Origin: Qipengyuania citrea
GTDB lineage: Bacteria; Pseudomonadota; Alphaproteobacteria; Sphingomonadales; Sphingomonadaceae
Reading direction: 5' to 3'
Length of the DNA: 64,000 nucleotides
Assembly (NCBI RefSeq): GCF_024171405.1
Contig: NZ_JALJZT010000002.1
Location: 1,798,001-1,862,000 of the forward strand
Part shown: piece after piece, positions 8,278 through 14,979 of the stretch
Position numbering within the stretch: position 1 is the first letter of the stretch
How the letters are laid out: each line of letters starts with the position of its first letter
Program-made: the position numbers and the translations under genes
Notes under the pieces: model-generated
The model's input: the letters and a program-made list of their open reading frames with translations, nothing else
Told to the model about the DNA's origin: nothing
Database searches by the model: none

Positions 8278-8594
8278 GCGTTCAACTCCCGCGCGGCGGC
8301 GACCAGCGTTTCGGGTGTAGTCCCCAGCGCGTCCGCGGCAAGGACCAGGTCGGGTTCGTGATTGGCGAGAAAATCGAGCACTGCTGCCTGAACGCCGCGG
8401 TCGCTCAACCCGTTCCGCAAGTGGTCGGGCGTGAGGCCGGTCAGCGACAGCAGCCGCTCCGCACGCTTGTCGTCGGCCAGCGCCCAGCCGAGCGCTTCGA
8501 GGGCCAATACCTCGGGTGCCCGCGCATCATTGCCTTTTGGTTCGCGAATAATTGTCAGCGCTCCCGCTTTTGCATAAGGCCACGCGCATTGCAT
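8274..8594 (-). CDS. DUF3572 family protein
   Basis: This small protein of about 106 residues is of unknown function. LALEALGWALADDKRAERLLSLTGLTP is the DUF3572 signature, and the rest is helical (AAVLDFLANHEPDLVLAADALG). The start is uncertain. The ATG at 8594 has no clear ribosome-binding site, whereas a TTG at 8615 has GAGG about 8 bases upstream but would run into the divergent divK start. It is the first gene of the overlapping five-gene minus-strand set. Confidence 0.75.
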   Translation of the reverse strand: MQCAWPYAKAGALTIIREPKGNDARAPEVLALEALGWALADDKRAERLLSLTGLTPDHLRNGLSDRGVQAAVLDFLANHEPDLVLAADALGTTPETLVAAARELNA

Positions 8595-8608
8595 GGAGGT
8601 CAGGCCAA

Positions 8609-8977
8609 GTGGCAAAGAGAATCCTCGTTGTCGAGGACAACGATCTCAATCGTAAGCTGTTCTGTGACGTGTTGAAGGCCAACGGCTACGAGGTGGTGCC
8701 CGTGTCCGATGGACAGAACGTGCTCGCCACCGCCAAGCGCTTCGGGCCCGATCTGGTGATCATGGACATCCAGCTACCCAATATCAGCGGGATCGACCTG
8801 ATCGCGCAGCTCAAGCGGGAAAGCACGCTCGCTGAAGTGCCGGTGCTCGCGGTGACAGCCTATGCCGGCAAGGGTGACGAGGAGCGGATCCGCGACGCGG
8901 GCGCGGCGGACTATCTCGCCAAGCCGGTGTCGATCGGCCCCTTCATGACCGCTGTCCGCGCGCTGCTGCCCGACTAG
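8609..8977 (+). CDS. divK: DivK-type single-domain response regulator
   Basis: This 122-residue receiver domain has no output domain. Acidic residues in VVEDND (9-12), the phosphoacceptor Asp53 in VIMDIQLP, the switch Thr in AVTAYA and Lys in LAKPV are all present. DivK in alphaproteobacteria controls the CckA-ChpT-CtrA relay and so cell-cycle and, in some groups, GTA gene expression. The start is GTG at 8609, preceded by GGAGG at 8595-8599. It runs divergently from DUF3572, and its stop overlaps the convergent PycTM gene within a CTAG palindrome. Confidence 0.88.
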   Translation: MAKRILVVEDNDLNRKLFCDVLKANGYEVVPVSDGQNVLATAKRFGPDLVIMDIQLPNISGIDLIAQLKRESTLAEVPVLAVTAYAGKGDEERIRDAGAADYLAKPVSIGPFMTAVRALLPD

Positions 8978-9567
8978 CTGATCGCCATTTCGATACCGAA
9001 CACCGCCAGCGTCACGAACAGTCCGGTCATGAACACCTTGTAGGCCAGCGCGAGGAAGCGGTATTTCTTCCCCGCCAGCACCTGGCCGTTCTGGTACATG
9101 TCATGCGCCATCGTCTCGAACACGGTGCGGTCGGTTTCGAGCCGGGCGAGCAATTCCTCGGTCCATTCATCCTCGTCCATCCAGGTGTAGTGGCCGAAGA
9201 AGATCAGATTGCGGTTCTTCACGGGACCATCGGGCCGCCCGACCTTGGGCAGCACCGCCATCACCGCGCACAGCGAACTGGCAAAGCTGAAGCTGGCCAG
9301 GATCATCAGCGAGACCGGCATCTCCCCGGTCAGCGCGCGGCTCACCGAAAGCGAGAAGACGAGGAAGGTCGCGCCGAGCAGGATCGAGGCCTTCTGGTCG
9401 GCCATTTGCGACAGCTTGAGCGTGCTCATCTGCGCGGTGCGCATCAGGTGGATCGCATGGTTGGAATAGGTCGTCTCGCGCTTCGCCCGGACCGAATCCG
9501 GCGGGCGGCCATCTTCCACGGCGGGACCTTCCGCCGGTGCCGGTTTTGCGCTTGCTGTATCGCTCAT
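8974..9567 (-). CDS. DUF5706 / PycTM-like membrane protein
   Basis: This 197-residue protein has a Pro/Ala-rich cytoplasmic N-terminus, then a helix (NHAIHLMRTAQMSTLKLSQMADQKASILLG) that leads into a first pair of transmembrane segments (about residues 70-120) and a last one at the C-terminus (AYKVFMTGLFVTLAVFGIEMAI). This matches the Pycsar effector transmembrane domain family (DUF5706). No nucleotide cyclase is adjacent, so a defence role is unproven. The start at 9567 is preceded by GGGGAAAACGG. It converges on divK. Confidence 0.75.
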   Translation of the reverse strand: MSDTASAKPAPAEGPAVEDGRPPDSVRAKRETTYSNHAIHLMRTAQMSTLKLSQMADQKASILLGATFLVFSLSVSRALTGEMPVSLMILASFSFASSLCAVMAVLPKVGRPDGPVKNRNLIFFGHYTWMDEDEWTEELLARLETDRTVFETMAHDMYQNGQVLAGKKYRFLALAYKVFMTGLFVTLAVFGIEMAIS

Positions 9568-9728
9568 CCGTTTTCCCCTGTTCGAACAGACGATTGCGAC
9601 TTTTTCCCAAGCTTGCCATTGCGGCCTGCGCTTGACAAGGACCGCCACAAGCCGCTTTGCCCGCGGCAATCATTCGCGCGCTGCCCTGGTAGCGGGTGCG
9701 CGCACCACAAGGATTGGAAACCCCCGCC

Positions 9729-9971
9729 ATGGACCGAGCCACAGTCGACGCCAAGATCCGCGAACTGGCCGAACCCTTCAACAAGAAGGGTGTGGAGATT
9801 ACCGAAGCGACCACTTTCGCCACCGATCTGGAATTCGACAGCCTGACCGTGATGGATTTCGTCGCCGCCATTGAGGACGAGTTCGACATCATCATCTCGA
9901 TGAACCAGCAGGCCGAGATCGAGACCTACGGCCAGCTGGTCGATACCGTCACCCGGTTGCAGGCCGACTGA
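9729..9971 (+). CDS. Acyl carrier protein for sphingolipid synthesis
   Basis: This 80-residue acyl carrier protein carries the phosphopantetheine attachment site Ser38 in DLEFDSLTVMDF, followed by the acidic helix AAIEDEFDIII. Its stop codon shares one base with the start of the serine palmitoyltransferase gene (TGATG), which strongly suggests a dedicated ACP that delivers the acyl chain to that enzyme, as described for AcpR in Caulobacter. A TTGACA at 9632-9637 may be the -35 of the operon promoter, though no good -10 is seen. Confidence 0.9.
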   Translation: MDRATVDAKIRELAEPFNKKGVEITEATTFATDLEFDSLTVMDFVAAIEDEFDIIISMNQQAEIETYGQLVDTVTRLQAD

Positions 9972-11221
9972 TGAGCGAGGGCATTTCGCAACCCGACAAG
10001 CCGCAGGCGCTCGAGGGAGAGGGCAAGGACCTCTTCTCCAAGTTCGACGACATCATCGCGCTGCGCGAGGGGCTGTTGGCGGCCGGACAGGAAGATCCGT
10101 TCAACCTGGTGATGGAGAAGGTGCTCTCGCCGACTCGCGCGATCTGCAACGGGCGCGAGACGATTCTGCTCGGCACGTACAACTACATGGGCATGACCTT
10201 CGACCCGGACGTGGTCGAGGCGGGCAAGCAGGCGCTCGCCGATTTCGGCAGCGGGACCACCGGCAGCCGCGTTCTGAATGGGACGTACCAAGGTCACAAG
10301 GAAGTCGAGCAAGCGCTCATGGACTTCTATGCCATGGATCACGCGATGGTCTTCTCGACCGGCTACCAGGCCAATCTCGGGATCATCTCGACGATCGCCG
10401 GCAAGGGCGATTACATCATCCTCGACATCGACAGCCACGCCAGCATCTGGGACGGCTGCGCGATGGGCAATGCCGAAGTGGTGCCGTTCAAGCACAACGA
10501 TATCGAGGCGATGGAAAAGCGCCTGCGCCGCGTTCCCGAAGGCGCGGGCAAGCTGGTGGTGCTGGAAGGCGTCTATTCGATGCTTGGCGATATCGCCCCG
10601 CTCAAGGAAATGGTCGCGGTCGCCAAGAAGTACGGCGCCATGGTGCTGGTCGACGAGGCGCATTCGATGGGCTTCATCGGCGAGAACGGGCGCGGCGTGG
10701 TCGAACAGGCGGGCGTGCTCGACGATGTCGATTTCGTCATCGGCACGTTTTCCAAGAGCGTCGGCACGGTGGGCGGCTTCTGCGTTTCCAACCACCCCAA
10801 GTTCGAAATCATGCGGCTGGTCTGCCGGCCCTATGTCTTCACCGCTTCGCTCCCGCCGAGCGTGGTGGCGACCGCCTGCGTCTCGATCCGCAAGCTGATG
10901 CACGGATCGAACAAACGCGCGCATCTGTGGGAAAACTCCAAGACGCTGCACAAGGGGCTCAAGGATCTCGGTTTCCAACTCGGCACCGAGGAACCGCAAA
11001 GCGCGATCATCGCGGTGATCATGCCCGACCTCGAAAAGGGCGCGGCGATGTGGGAGGCGCTGATCAAGGGCGGTCTCTATGTCAATCTCGCCCGTCCCCC
11101 CGCAACCCCGGCGAACATGACCCTGCTGCGCTGCTCGCTGTGTGCCGAGCATAGCGAAGCCGAGGTCAGCGAGATCCTCTCGATCTTCGAAGCCGCGGGC
11201 AAGCAGGTCGGGATCATCTGA
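9971..11221 (+). CDS. spt: Serine palmitoyltransferase
   Basis: This 416-residue alpha-oxoamine synthase condenses serine with an acyl thioester to 3-ketosphinganine, the first step of sphingolipid synthesis, and is a hallmark of Sphingomonadales. Landmarks are the glycine-rich FGSGTTGSRVLNGTYQGH, DIDSHASIWDG with its stacking His, VDEAHSMG, and the PLP lysine (about residue 262) in GTFSKSVGTVGG. Length and lack of membrane segments fit the soluble bacterial homodimer. The preceding ACP overlaps by one base. Confidence 0.92.
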   Translation: MSEGISQPDKPQALEGEGKDLFSKFDDIIALREGLLAAGQEDPFNLVMEKVLSPTRAICNGRETILLGTYNYMGMTFDPDVVEAGKQALADFGSGTTGSRVLNGTYQGHKEVEQALMDFYAMDHAMVFSTGYQANLGIISTIAGKGDYIILDIDSHASIWDGCAMGNAEVVPFKHNDIEAMEKRLRRVPEGAGKLVVLEGVYSMLGDIAPLKEMVAVAKKYGAMVLVDEAHSMGFIGENGRGVVEQAGVLDDVDFVIGTFSKSVGTVGGFCVSNHPKFEIMRLVCRPYVFTASLPPSVVATACVSIRKLMHGSNKRAHLWENSKTLHKGLKDLGFQLGTEEPQSAIIAVIMPDLEKGAAMWEALIKGGLYVNLARPPATPANMTLLRCSLCAEHSEAEVSEILSIFEAAGKQVGII

Positions 11222-11251
11222 TCCGGAACGAACTGACCCGATGAGGCGTCC

Positions 11252-11277
11252 CATGGTGGAAAGGAGATTCCACCATG
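11252..11277 (+). promoter_or_regulatory. Hairpin that holds the osmC Shine-Dalgarno in its loop and start codon in its stem
   Basis: CATGGTGGAA (11252-11261) and TTCCACCATG (11268-11277) are perfect 10-nt complements around the loop AGGAGA. The loop is the ribosome-binding site and the last three stem bases are the osmC ATG. Such a structure could gate translation initiation. Confidence 0.7.
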
Positions 11278-11706
11278 AAGACGACCAATTCAGGCAGCGC
11301 GCGCTACGAGGGGCTGGGCAAGGACGGCAAGGGGCATGTCAGCACGCAATCGGGCGCGCTGAAGGACCAGCCCTATGGCTTCCAGACCCGGTTCGAGGAT
11401 GCGGCGGGTACCAATCCCGAAGAGCTGATCGCGGCGGCGCATGCCAGCTGCTTTACCATGGCGCTGTCGTTCAAGCTGGCCGAGGCCGGCCATACTGACG
11501 GTTCGGTCGAAACCGAGGCCAAGGTGACGCTGGAAAAGGGCGATGATGGTTTCGCCGTCACCCGCTCCGCCCTGTCGACCAAGGCCAAGGTCCCCGGGCT
11601 CGACCAGGCGAAATTCGAGGAACTGGCGGCCGATGCCAAGGCCAACTGCCCGATCTCGAAGCTGCTCAAGGCAGACATTACGCTGGAAACCGCCTTCGAA
11701 GGCTGA
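11275..11706 (+). CDS. osmC: OsmC family peroxiredoxin
   Basis: This 143-residue OsmC-type thiol peroxidase reduces organic hydroperoxides. The peroxidatic Cys lies in NPEELIAAAHASCFTMALS and the resolving Cys in DAKANCPISKLLKAD, both in their expected places. It has no signal peptide and acts in the cytoplasm. The ATG at 11275 is the last codon of a 10-bp hairpin whose loop carries the AGGAGA ribosome-binding site, so expression may be controlled at initiation. It stands alone after the spt operon. Confidence 0.93.
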   Translation: MKTTNSGSARYEGLGKDGKGHVSTQSGALKDQPYGFQTRFEDAAGTNPEELIAAAHASCFTMALSFKLAEAGHTDGSVETEAKVTLEKGDDGFAVTRSALSTKAKVPGLDQAKFEELAADAKANCPISKLLKADITLETAFEG

Positions 11707-11718
11707 CCGGTAGAGTGC

Positions 11719-12372
11719 TCAGGCGGCCGGGACCACCTCGGTCGCCTGCGTGCACGGCCCGCCGTCTTCGCCTTCGCTGCCACCCAGCTGCGTCAGCGCG
11801 ATGACCCCGCCGACCACCAGCAGCACGAAAACCGTCGTGACCGTGCCGAGATATTCGTCGATCACGCGCTTGATCGGCGCGCCGAACACGCGGAACAGAA
11901 TGCCTACGGTCATGAAAATCAGCGCGCGGGCGAACAGGCTGGCGAGCACGAAGGTGACGAGGTTCATGCCGATGAAGCCGGCAGTGATCGTCAACAGCTT
12001 GAACGGTACGGGCGTCGCGCCCGCAATCAGGATCGCTTCGAAATCATATTCGCGCAAATGGCAGGCGGCGATCGGGAACGCCTCGGTCAGCCCCAGCGCG
12101 CCGATCAGCCAGACGCCCACCGTGTCGTACAGCCCCCAGCCGATCGCATAGCCGAGCAGCGCGCCCGCGACCGATGCCAGCGTGCAGACCAGCGCGAACT
12201 TCACCGCCTTTTTCGGTTCAGCGAGGCACATCAGCCCGAGCAGCGGGTGCGGCGGGATCGGGAAAAAGGACGATTCGACGAAGCTGAACAGCGCCAGCCA
12301 CCACACCGCATGCGGGTGCGAGGCCTTGGCCATGGTCCAATTGTACAACCCGCGCAGCGGTTTCATGATCAT
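11719..12372 (-). CDS. YqaA/DedA family membrane protein
   Basis: This integral membrane protein of about 217 residues is in the SNARE-associated/VTT group (YqaA branch). SFVESSFFPIPPHPLLGLM is the re-entrant motif and GATPVPFKLLTITAGFIGMN is its partner; four to five hydrophobic segments follow. Related proteins move or scramble lipids, but the function of this one is unknown. ATG codons at 12372 and 12366 both fit. It is transcribed away from the GTA cluster, so the 12373-12609 gap is a divergent regulatory region. Confidence 0.88.
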   Translation of the reverse strand: MIMKPLRGLYNWTMAKASHPHAVWWLALFSFVESSFFPIPPHPLLGLMCLAEPKKAVKFALVCTLASVAGALLGYAIGWGLYDTVGVWLIGALGLTEAFPIAACHLREYDFEAILIAGATPVPFKLLTITAGFIGMNLVTFVLASLFARALIFMTVGILFRVFGAPIKRVIDEYLGTVTTVFVLLVVGGVIALTQLGGSEGEDGGPCTQATEVVPAA

Positions 12373-12447
12373 GGTATTGGGGGAATCCCTGGCATCGCGT
12401 GATGCGGCGGGATTAGGCGAGCCCCGCAGCGTAGGCAAGCGCGACCG

Positions 12448-12466
12448 AATAACCTATTTGGTTATT
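12448..12466 (+). promoter_or_regulatory. Inverted repeat next to the GTA promoter (candidate operator)
   Basis: AATAACC-TATTT-GGTTATT, perfect 7-nt arms. It ends 5 bp before the TTGACA hexamer at 12472. The half-site TAACC resembles part of a CtrA half-site (TTAACC), but the spacing differs. A dimeric activator or repressor of the GTA cluster or of the divergent DedA-like gene could bind here. Confidence 0.55.
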
Positions 12467-12471
12467 TTCTA

Positions 12472-12504
12472 TTGACATCGTCACGCTGTTTGGGTACATA
12501 TAAG
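12472..12504 (+). promoter_or_regulatory. Candidate promoter of the GTA cluster
   Basis: A perfect -35 TTGACA at 12472-12477 is followed after 17 bp by TACATA (12495-12500) within TACATATAAG. The -10 is only a fair match; TATAAG (12499-12504) is better in sequence but 21 bp away. It lies about 110-130 bp upstream of the first GTA gene, leaving a long leader. Confidence 0.5.
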
Positions 12505-12527
12505 GAACATCGCGATAGTGTGATTCA

Positions 12528-12581
12528 CCGGCCAGCGGGCCGGAACGGGGCGGCCTTCGACGGGCCGCCCCTTGTCGTTTT
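12528..12581 (+). terminator. Two tandem hairpins in the GTA leader, the second terminator-like
   Basis: Hairpin 1: CCGGCC (12528-12533), loop AGCG, GGCCGG (12538-12543). Hairpin 2: GGGGCGGCC (12547-12555), 7-nt loop, GGCCGCCCC (12563-12571), followed by TTGTCGTTTT. The second could attenuate read-through from the promoter into the GTA genes. Confidence 0.55.
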
Positions 12582-12609
12582 GCGCTGCGCCCAATCGGAG
12601 GAACTCATC

Positions 12610-13119
12610 ATGCCGAAGGCGGCCAAGGCCCGCACCAAGCGGACCAAGATCGCCGCCGCCTATCGGCGCGGCGAAAAGGGCAAGCTCGACCGCCACTGGC
12701 GCGGTTTCTTTCTCGACCATCTGGCCGAGACGTCCAATGTGACCGCCGCCGCGCATTTTGCCGGGGTGAACCCCGCCCGCGCCTACAAGGTGCGTCGCGA
12801 GGATGCTGCATTCGCGCGCAAATGGTATGCCGCGCTGCTCGAAGGATATGAGCATCTCGAACTCGAAACGCTGCAGCGCCTGCGCGAGGGCGTGCCTGCC
12901 GACGGGCCCAAATTCGACATCGCCAATGCGCTGCGCCTGCTGACGCTGCACCGCGAGACGGTGGCGCGCGAGCGGACCCAGCTCGAAAATTCGGACGAGG
13001 CCAGCGTGCTCGCCTCGCTCAACGCCAAGCTGGAGGCCATGCGCCAGAACGAAATGGCGTTGCAGGCGGCGCTGGCCGAGGACGAAACCGATCCGGTTGA
13101 TCCTGCCGATGCTGGGTGA
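12610..13119 (+). CDS. GTA small terminase-like protein (gp1 position)
   Basis: This 169-residue protein is very basic at the start (MPKAAKARTKRTKIAAAYRR). A helix-turn-helix-like segment follows (FLDHLAETSNVTAAAHFAGVNPARAYKVRREDAAFARKW), as in small terminase subunits that recognise DNA and regulate packaging. The C-terminal half is helical and acidic. In GTAs the sequence-specific recognition is relaxed. The start has GGAGG at 12597-12601. Its 3' end overlaps the large terminase start by 11 bp, and it is the first gene of the GTA block. Confidence 0.75.
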   Translation: MPKAAKARTKRTKIAAAYRRGEKGKLDRHWRGFFLDHLAETSNVTAAAHFAGVNPARAYKVRREDAAFARKWYAALLEGYEHLELETLQRLREGVPADGPKFDIANALRLLTLHRETVARERTQLENSDEASVLASLNAKLEAMRQNEMALQAALAEDETDPVDPADAG

Positions 13120-14440
13120 CGGGTTCCTCGACTGGCTGCGCAAACAGGACGACCGGACCAAGACCGGGCTGATCGCGCAGCTGGAGGAGCGCGAACGTGC
13201 GCTGATCCGGCACGACTGGCCGCTCTGGCGGCGCGAGGCGCAGTCCCCGCCGCGCGGCGCCTGGAATTGCTGGGTGATCTGCGCCGGGCGCGGCTTCGGC
13301 AAGACCCGCACCGGGGCCGAATGGGTGCGCGAATCCGCCATCCTCGATCCCGATGCGCGGATCGCGCTGGTTGCCGCCTCGCTTGGCGAAGCGCGCAGCG
13401 TGATGGTTGAAGGCGAAAGCGGGGTGCTGGCGATCTGTCCGCCGAACTACCGGCCGTTCTACGAGCCCTCGCTCAAGCGGCTGACCTGGCCGAACGGGGC
13501 GATGGCCTTTCTCTATTCGGCCGCCGAGCCCGAAAGCCTGCGCGGCCCGCAGCACAGCCATGCCTGGTGCGACGAGATCGGCAAATGGCCGGGGGTATCG
13601 GGCAAGGCCGAAGCGGCATGGGACAATCTGGCGATGGGGCTGCGGCTGGGGCTGCACCCCAAGGTGGTCGCCACCACCACCCCGCGCGCCACCGCTCTGG
13701 TACGGCGGCTGGTGGGCGAGGAAACCCGCGGGTTGGCGCATATCAGCCGCGGGACGACCTATGAAAACGCCGCCAATCTGCCGCCGCGTTTCGTCGCCAC
13801 GATCCGTGAGCGATATGGCCAAACCGCGCTCGGGCGGCAGGAGCTCGATGGCGTGCTACTCGAGGAGATCGAGGGCGCGCTGTGGACGCGGTCGCTGCTG
13901 GAGAGCTGCCGGCACGAAGGGTCGACCGATCCGCTTCGCCGTGTGGTGGTCGGGGTCGATCCGCCCGCCAGCGACCGCGGCGACGAATGCGGCATTGTGG
14001 TCTGCGCACTTGGCGCAAGCGGCATCGCGCAAGTGCTGGCGGATTGCTCGGTCGCGAAGGCCAGCCCCGAACGCTGGGCGCGCGCGGTGGCCGAAGCCGC
14101 ACGCGGTTGGAATGCCGACCGCGTGGTGGCCGAGGCCAACCAGGGCGGCCAGATGGTCGCCAGCGTGCTGCGCGCCGCCGATATCGCGCTACCGCTCAAG
14201 CTGGTCCACGCCTCCAGAGGCAAAGTTGCGCGCGCCGAACCCGTCGCCGCGCTCTACGAAGCGGGCCGCGTGCGCCATGCCGGGATGTTCGCGGAGCTCG
14301 AGGACCAGCTCTGCGGGTTGGTTGCCGGTGGACCGTACGAAGGACCCGGCAGGTCGCCTGACCGCGCCTATGCGCTGGTGTGGGCGCTGAGCGAATTGAT
14401 GCTGGGTCGGCGTCAGGAGCCGCGGGTTTGGCAGATATGA
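13109..14440 (+). CDS. GTA large terminase (gp2), packaging ATPase/nuclease
   Basis: This 443-residue motor packages DNA into GTA heads. The Walker A motif is CAGRGFGKTRTG (about 58-69), Walker B is HAWCDEIG with DE at 155-156, and the coupling motif is VATTTPRAT. The C-terminal RuvC-like nuclease starts at VVVGVDPPASDRGDECG (Asp near 284). Length and order match Rhodobacter gp2. The ATG at 13109 lies inside the end of gp1; a TTG at 13097 is also open. Its stop codon is at once followed by repeat copy A. Confidence 0.93.
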   Translation: MLGDGFLDWLRKQDDRTKTGLIAQLEERERALIRHDWPLWRREAQSPPRGAWNCWVICAGRGFGKTRTGAEWVRESAILDPDARIALVAASLGEARSVMVEGESGVLAICPPNYRPFYEPSLKRLTWPNGAMAFLYSAAEPESLRGPQHSHAWCDEIGKWPGVSGKAEAAWDNLAMGLRLGLHPKVVATTTPRATALVRRLVGEETRGLAHISRGTTYENAANLPPRFVATIRERYGQTALGRQELDGVLLEEIEGALWTRSLLESCRHEGSTDPLRRVVVGVDPPASDRGDECGIVVCALGASGIAQVLADCSVAKASPERWARAVAEAARGWNADRVVAEANQGGQMVASVLRAADIALPLKLVHASRGKVARAEPVAALYEAGRVRHAGMFAELEDQLCGLVAGGPYEGPGRSPDRAYALVWALSELMLGRRQEPRVWQI

Positions 14441-14443
14441 GAA

Positions 14444-14533
14444 GCAGCACTCGCCCGGATCAAGTCCGGGCCGACGAGTGACGGGATGGGTACCCCCTCG
14501 CCGTCGCCCCGGACCTGACCCGGGGCTGGTGCT
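14444..14533 (+). repeat. Palindromic repeat, copy A
   Basis: About 90 bp bounded by AGCAC and GTGCT, with two internal palindromes: CCCGGA-TCAAG-TCCGGG and CCCCGG-ACCTGA-CCCGGGG-like. It begins 3 bp after the terminase stop codon. Copy B lies at 14858-14949 in the same orientation, on the other side of the GIY-YIG gene. It resembles REP-like or MITE-like units. Confidence 0.8.
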
Positions 14534-14541
14534 TCTCATCG

Positions 14542-14841
14542 TCAAAGAATGACGTCGTAGAGGTCGTCCCAACACGGATTCGCCTTTTCGATCAGGGCGA
14601 ATTTCCATTCCCGGCGCCAGCGCTTCAGGCGCTTTTCATGCGCGATGCAGTCATCGATCGTGTCGCCGCGTTCGGCCCAGACCAGACGCGTCAGACCGCG
14701 CCGCGAGCAATAATCGGAACCTGTTCCTTCACGGTGCTGGGTGACGCGCGCGGCGAGTGAACTCGTCACGCCGACATAGAGTGCGCCGCGATAGCGGTTG
14801 GCCATGATGTAAACCCAGCCGCCAAGTCTTCCGCGATCCAT
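14542..14841 (-). CDS. GIY-YIG nuclease-like protein inserted in the GTA cluster
   Basis: This 99-residue stand-alone GIY-YIG domain is of the UPF0213/YhbQ type. Motif G.WVYIMANRYRGALYVGV (about 7-25) carries the VYI and LYVG elements, followed by RVTQHREG with its Arg, then HEKRLKRWRREWKFALIE and the catalytic Glu in the C-terminal helix. It lies on the opposite strand to all GTA genes and is bracketed by two copies of a palindromic repeat. This arrangement, together with its position between terminase and portal, suggests insertion. The start could also be the ATG at 14805, which would remove part of the motif. Confidence 0.9.
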   Translation of the reverse strand: MDRGRLGGWVYIMANRYRGALYVGVTSSLAARVTQHREGTGSDYCSRRGLTRLVWAERGDTIDDCIAHEKRLKRWRREWKFALIEKANPCWDDLYDVIL

Positions 14842-14857
14842 GTAGCCATTCAAGAAG

Positions 14858-14949
14858 GCAGCACCGGCCCGGGTCAAGCCCGGGCCGACGAATAGAAGAA
14901 CAGGTTCCTGAGTTGCCGTCGCCCCGGACCCGGATCCGGGGCTGGTGCT
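14858..14949 (+). repeat. Palindromic repeat, copy B
   Basis: About 92 bp, same orientation as copy A and alike over both ends: GCAGCACCGGCCCGGGTCAA at the left and CGGGGCTGGTGCT at the right; the middle differs. It ends about 30 bp before the portal gene start and is in place to influence its leader. Confidence 0.8.
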
Positions 14950-14979
14950 CGACTTAAAAAACCTAATCCGGAGACTTCC

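Noticed and set aside
8974..9567. Full Pycsar defence system
   Set aside because: Only the membrane effector-like gene is present; no cyclase gene is adjacent.
9926..11254. Very long open frame antisense to the serine palmitoyltransferase gene
   Set aside because: The sense strand encodes a clear enzyme with all motifs; the antisense product is His/Arg/Asp-rich and typical of GC-rich shadow frames.
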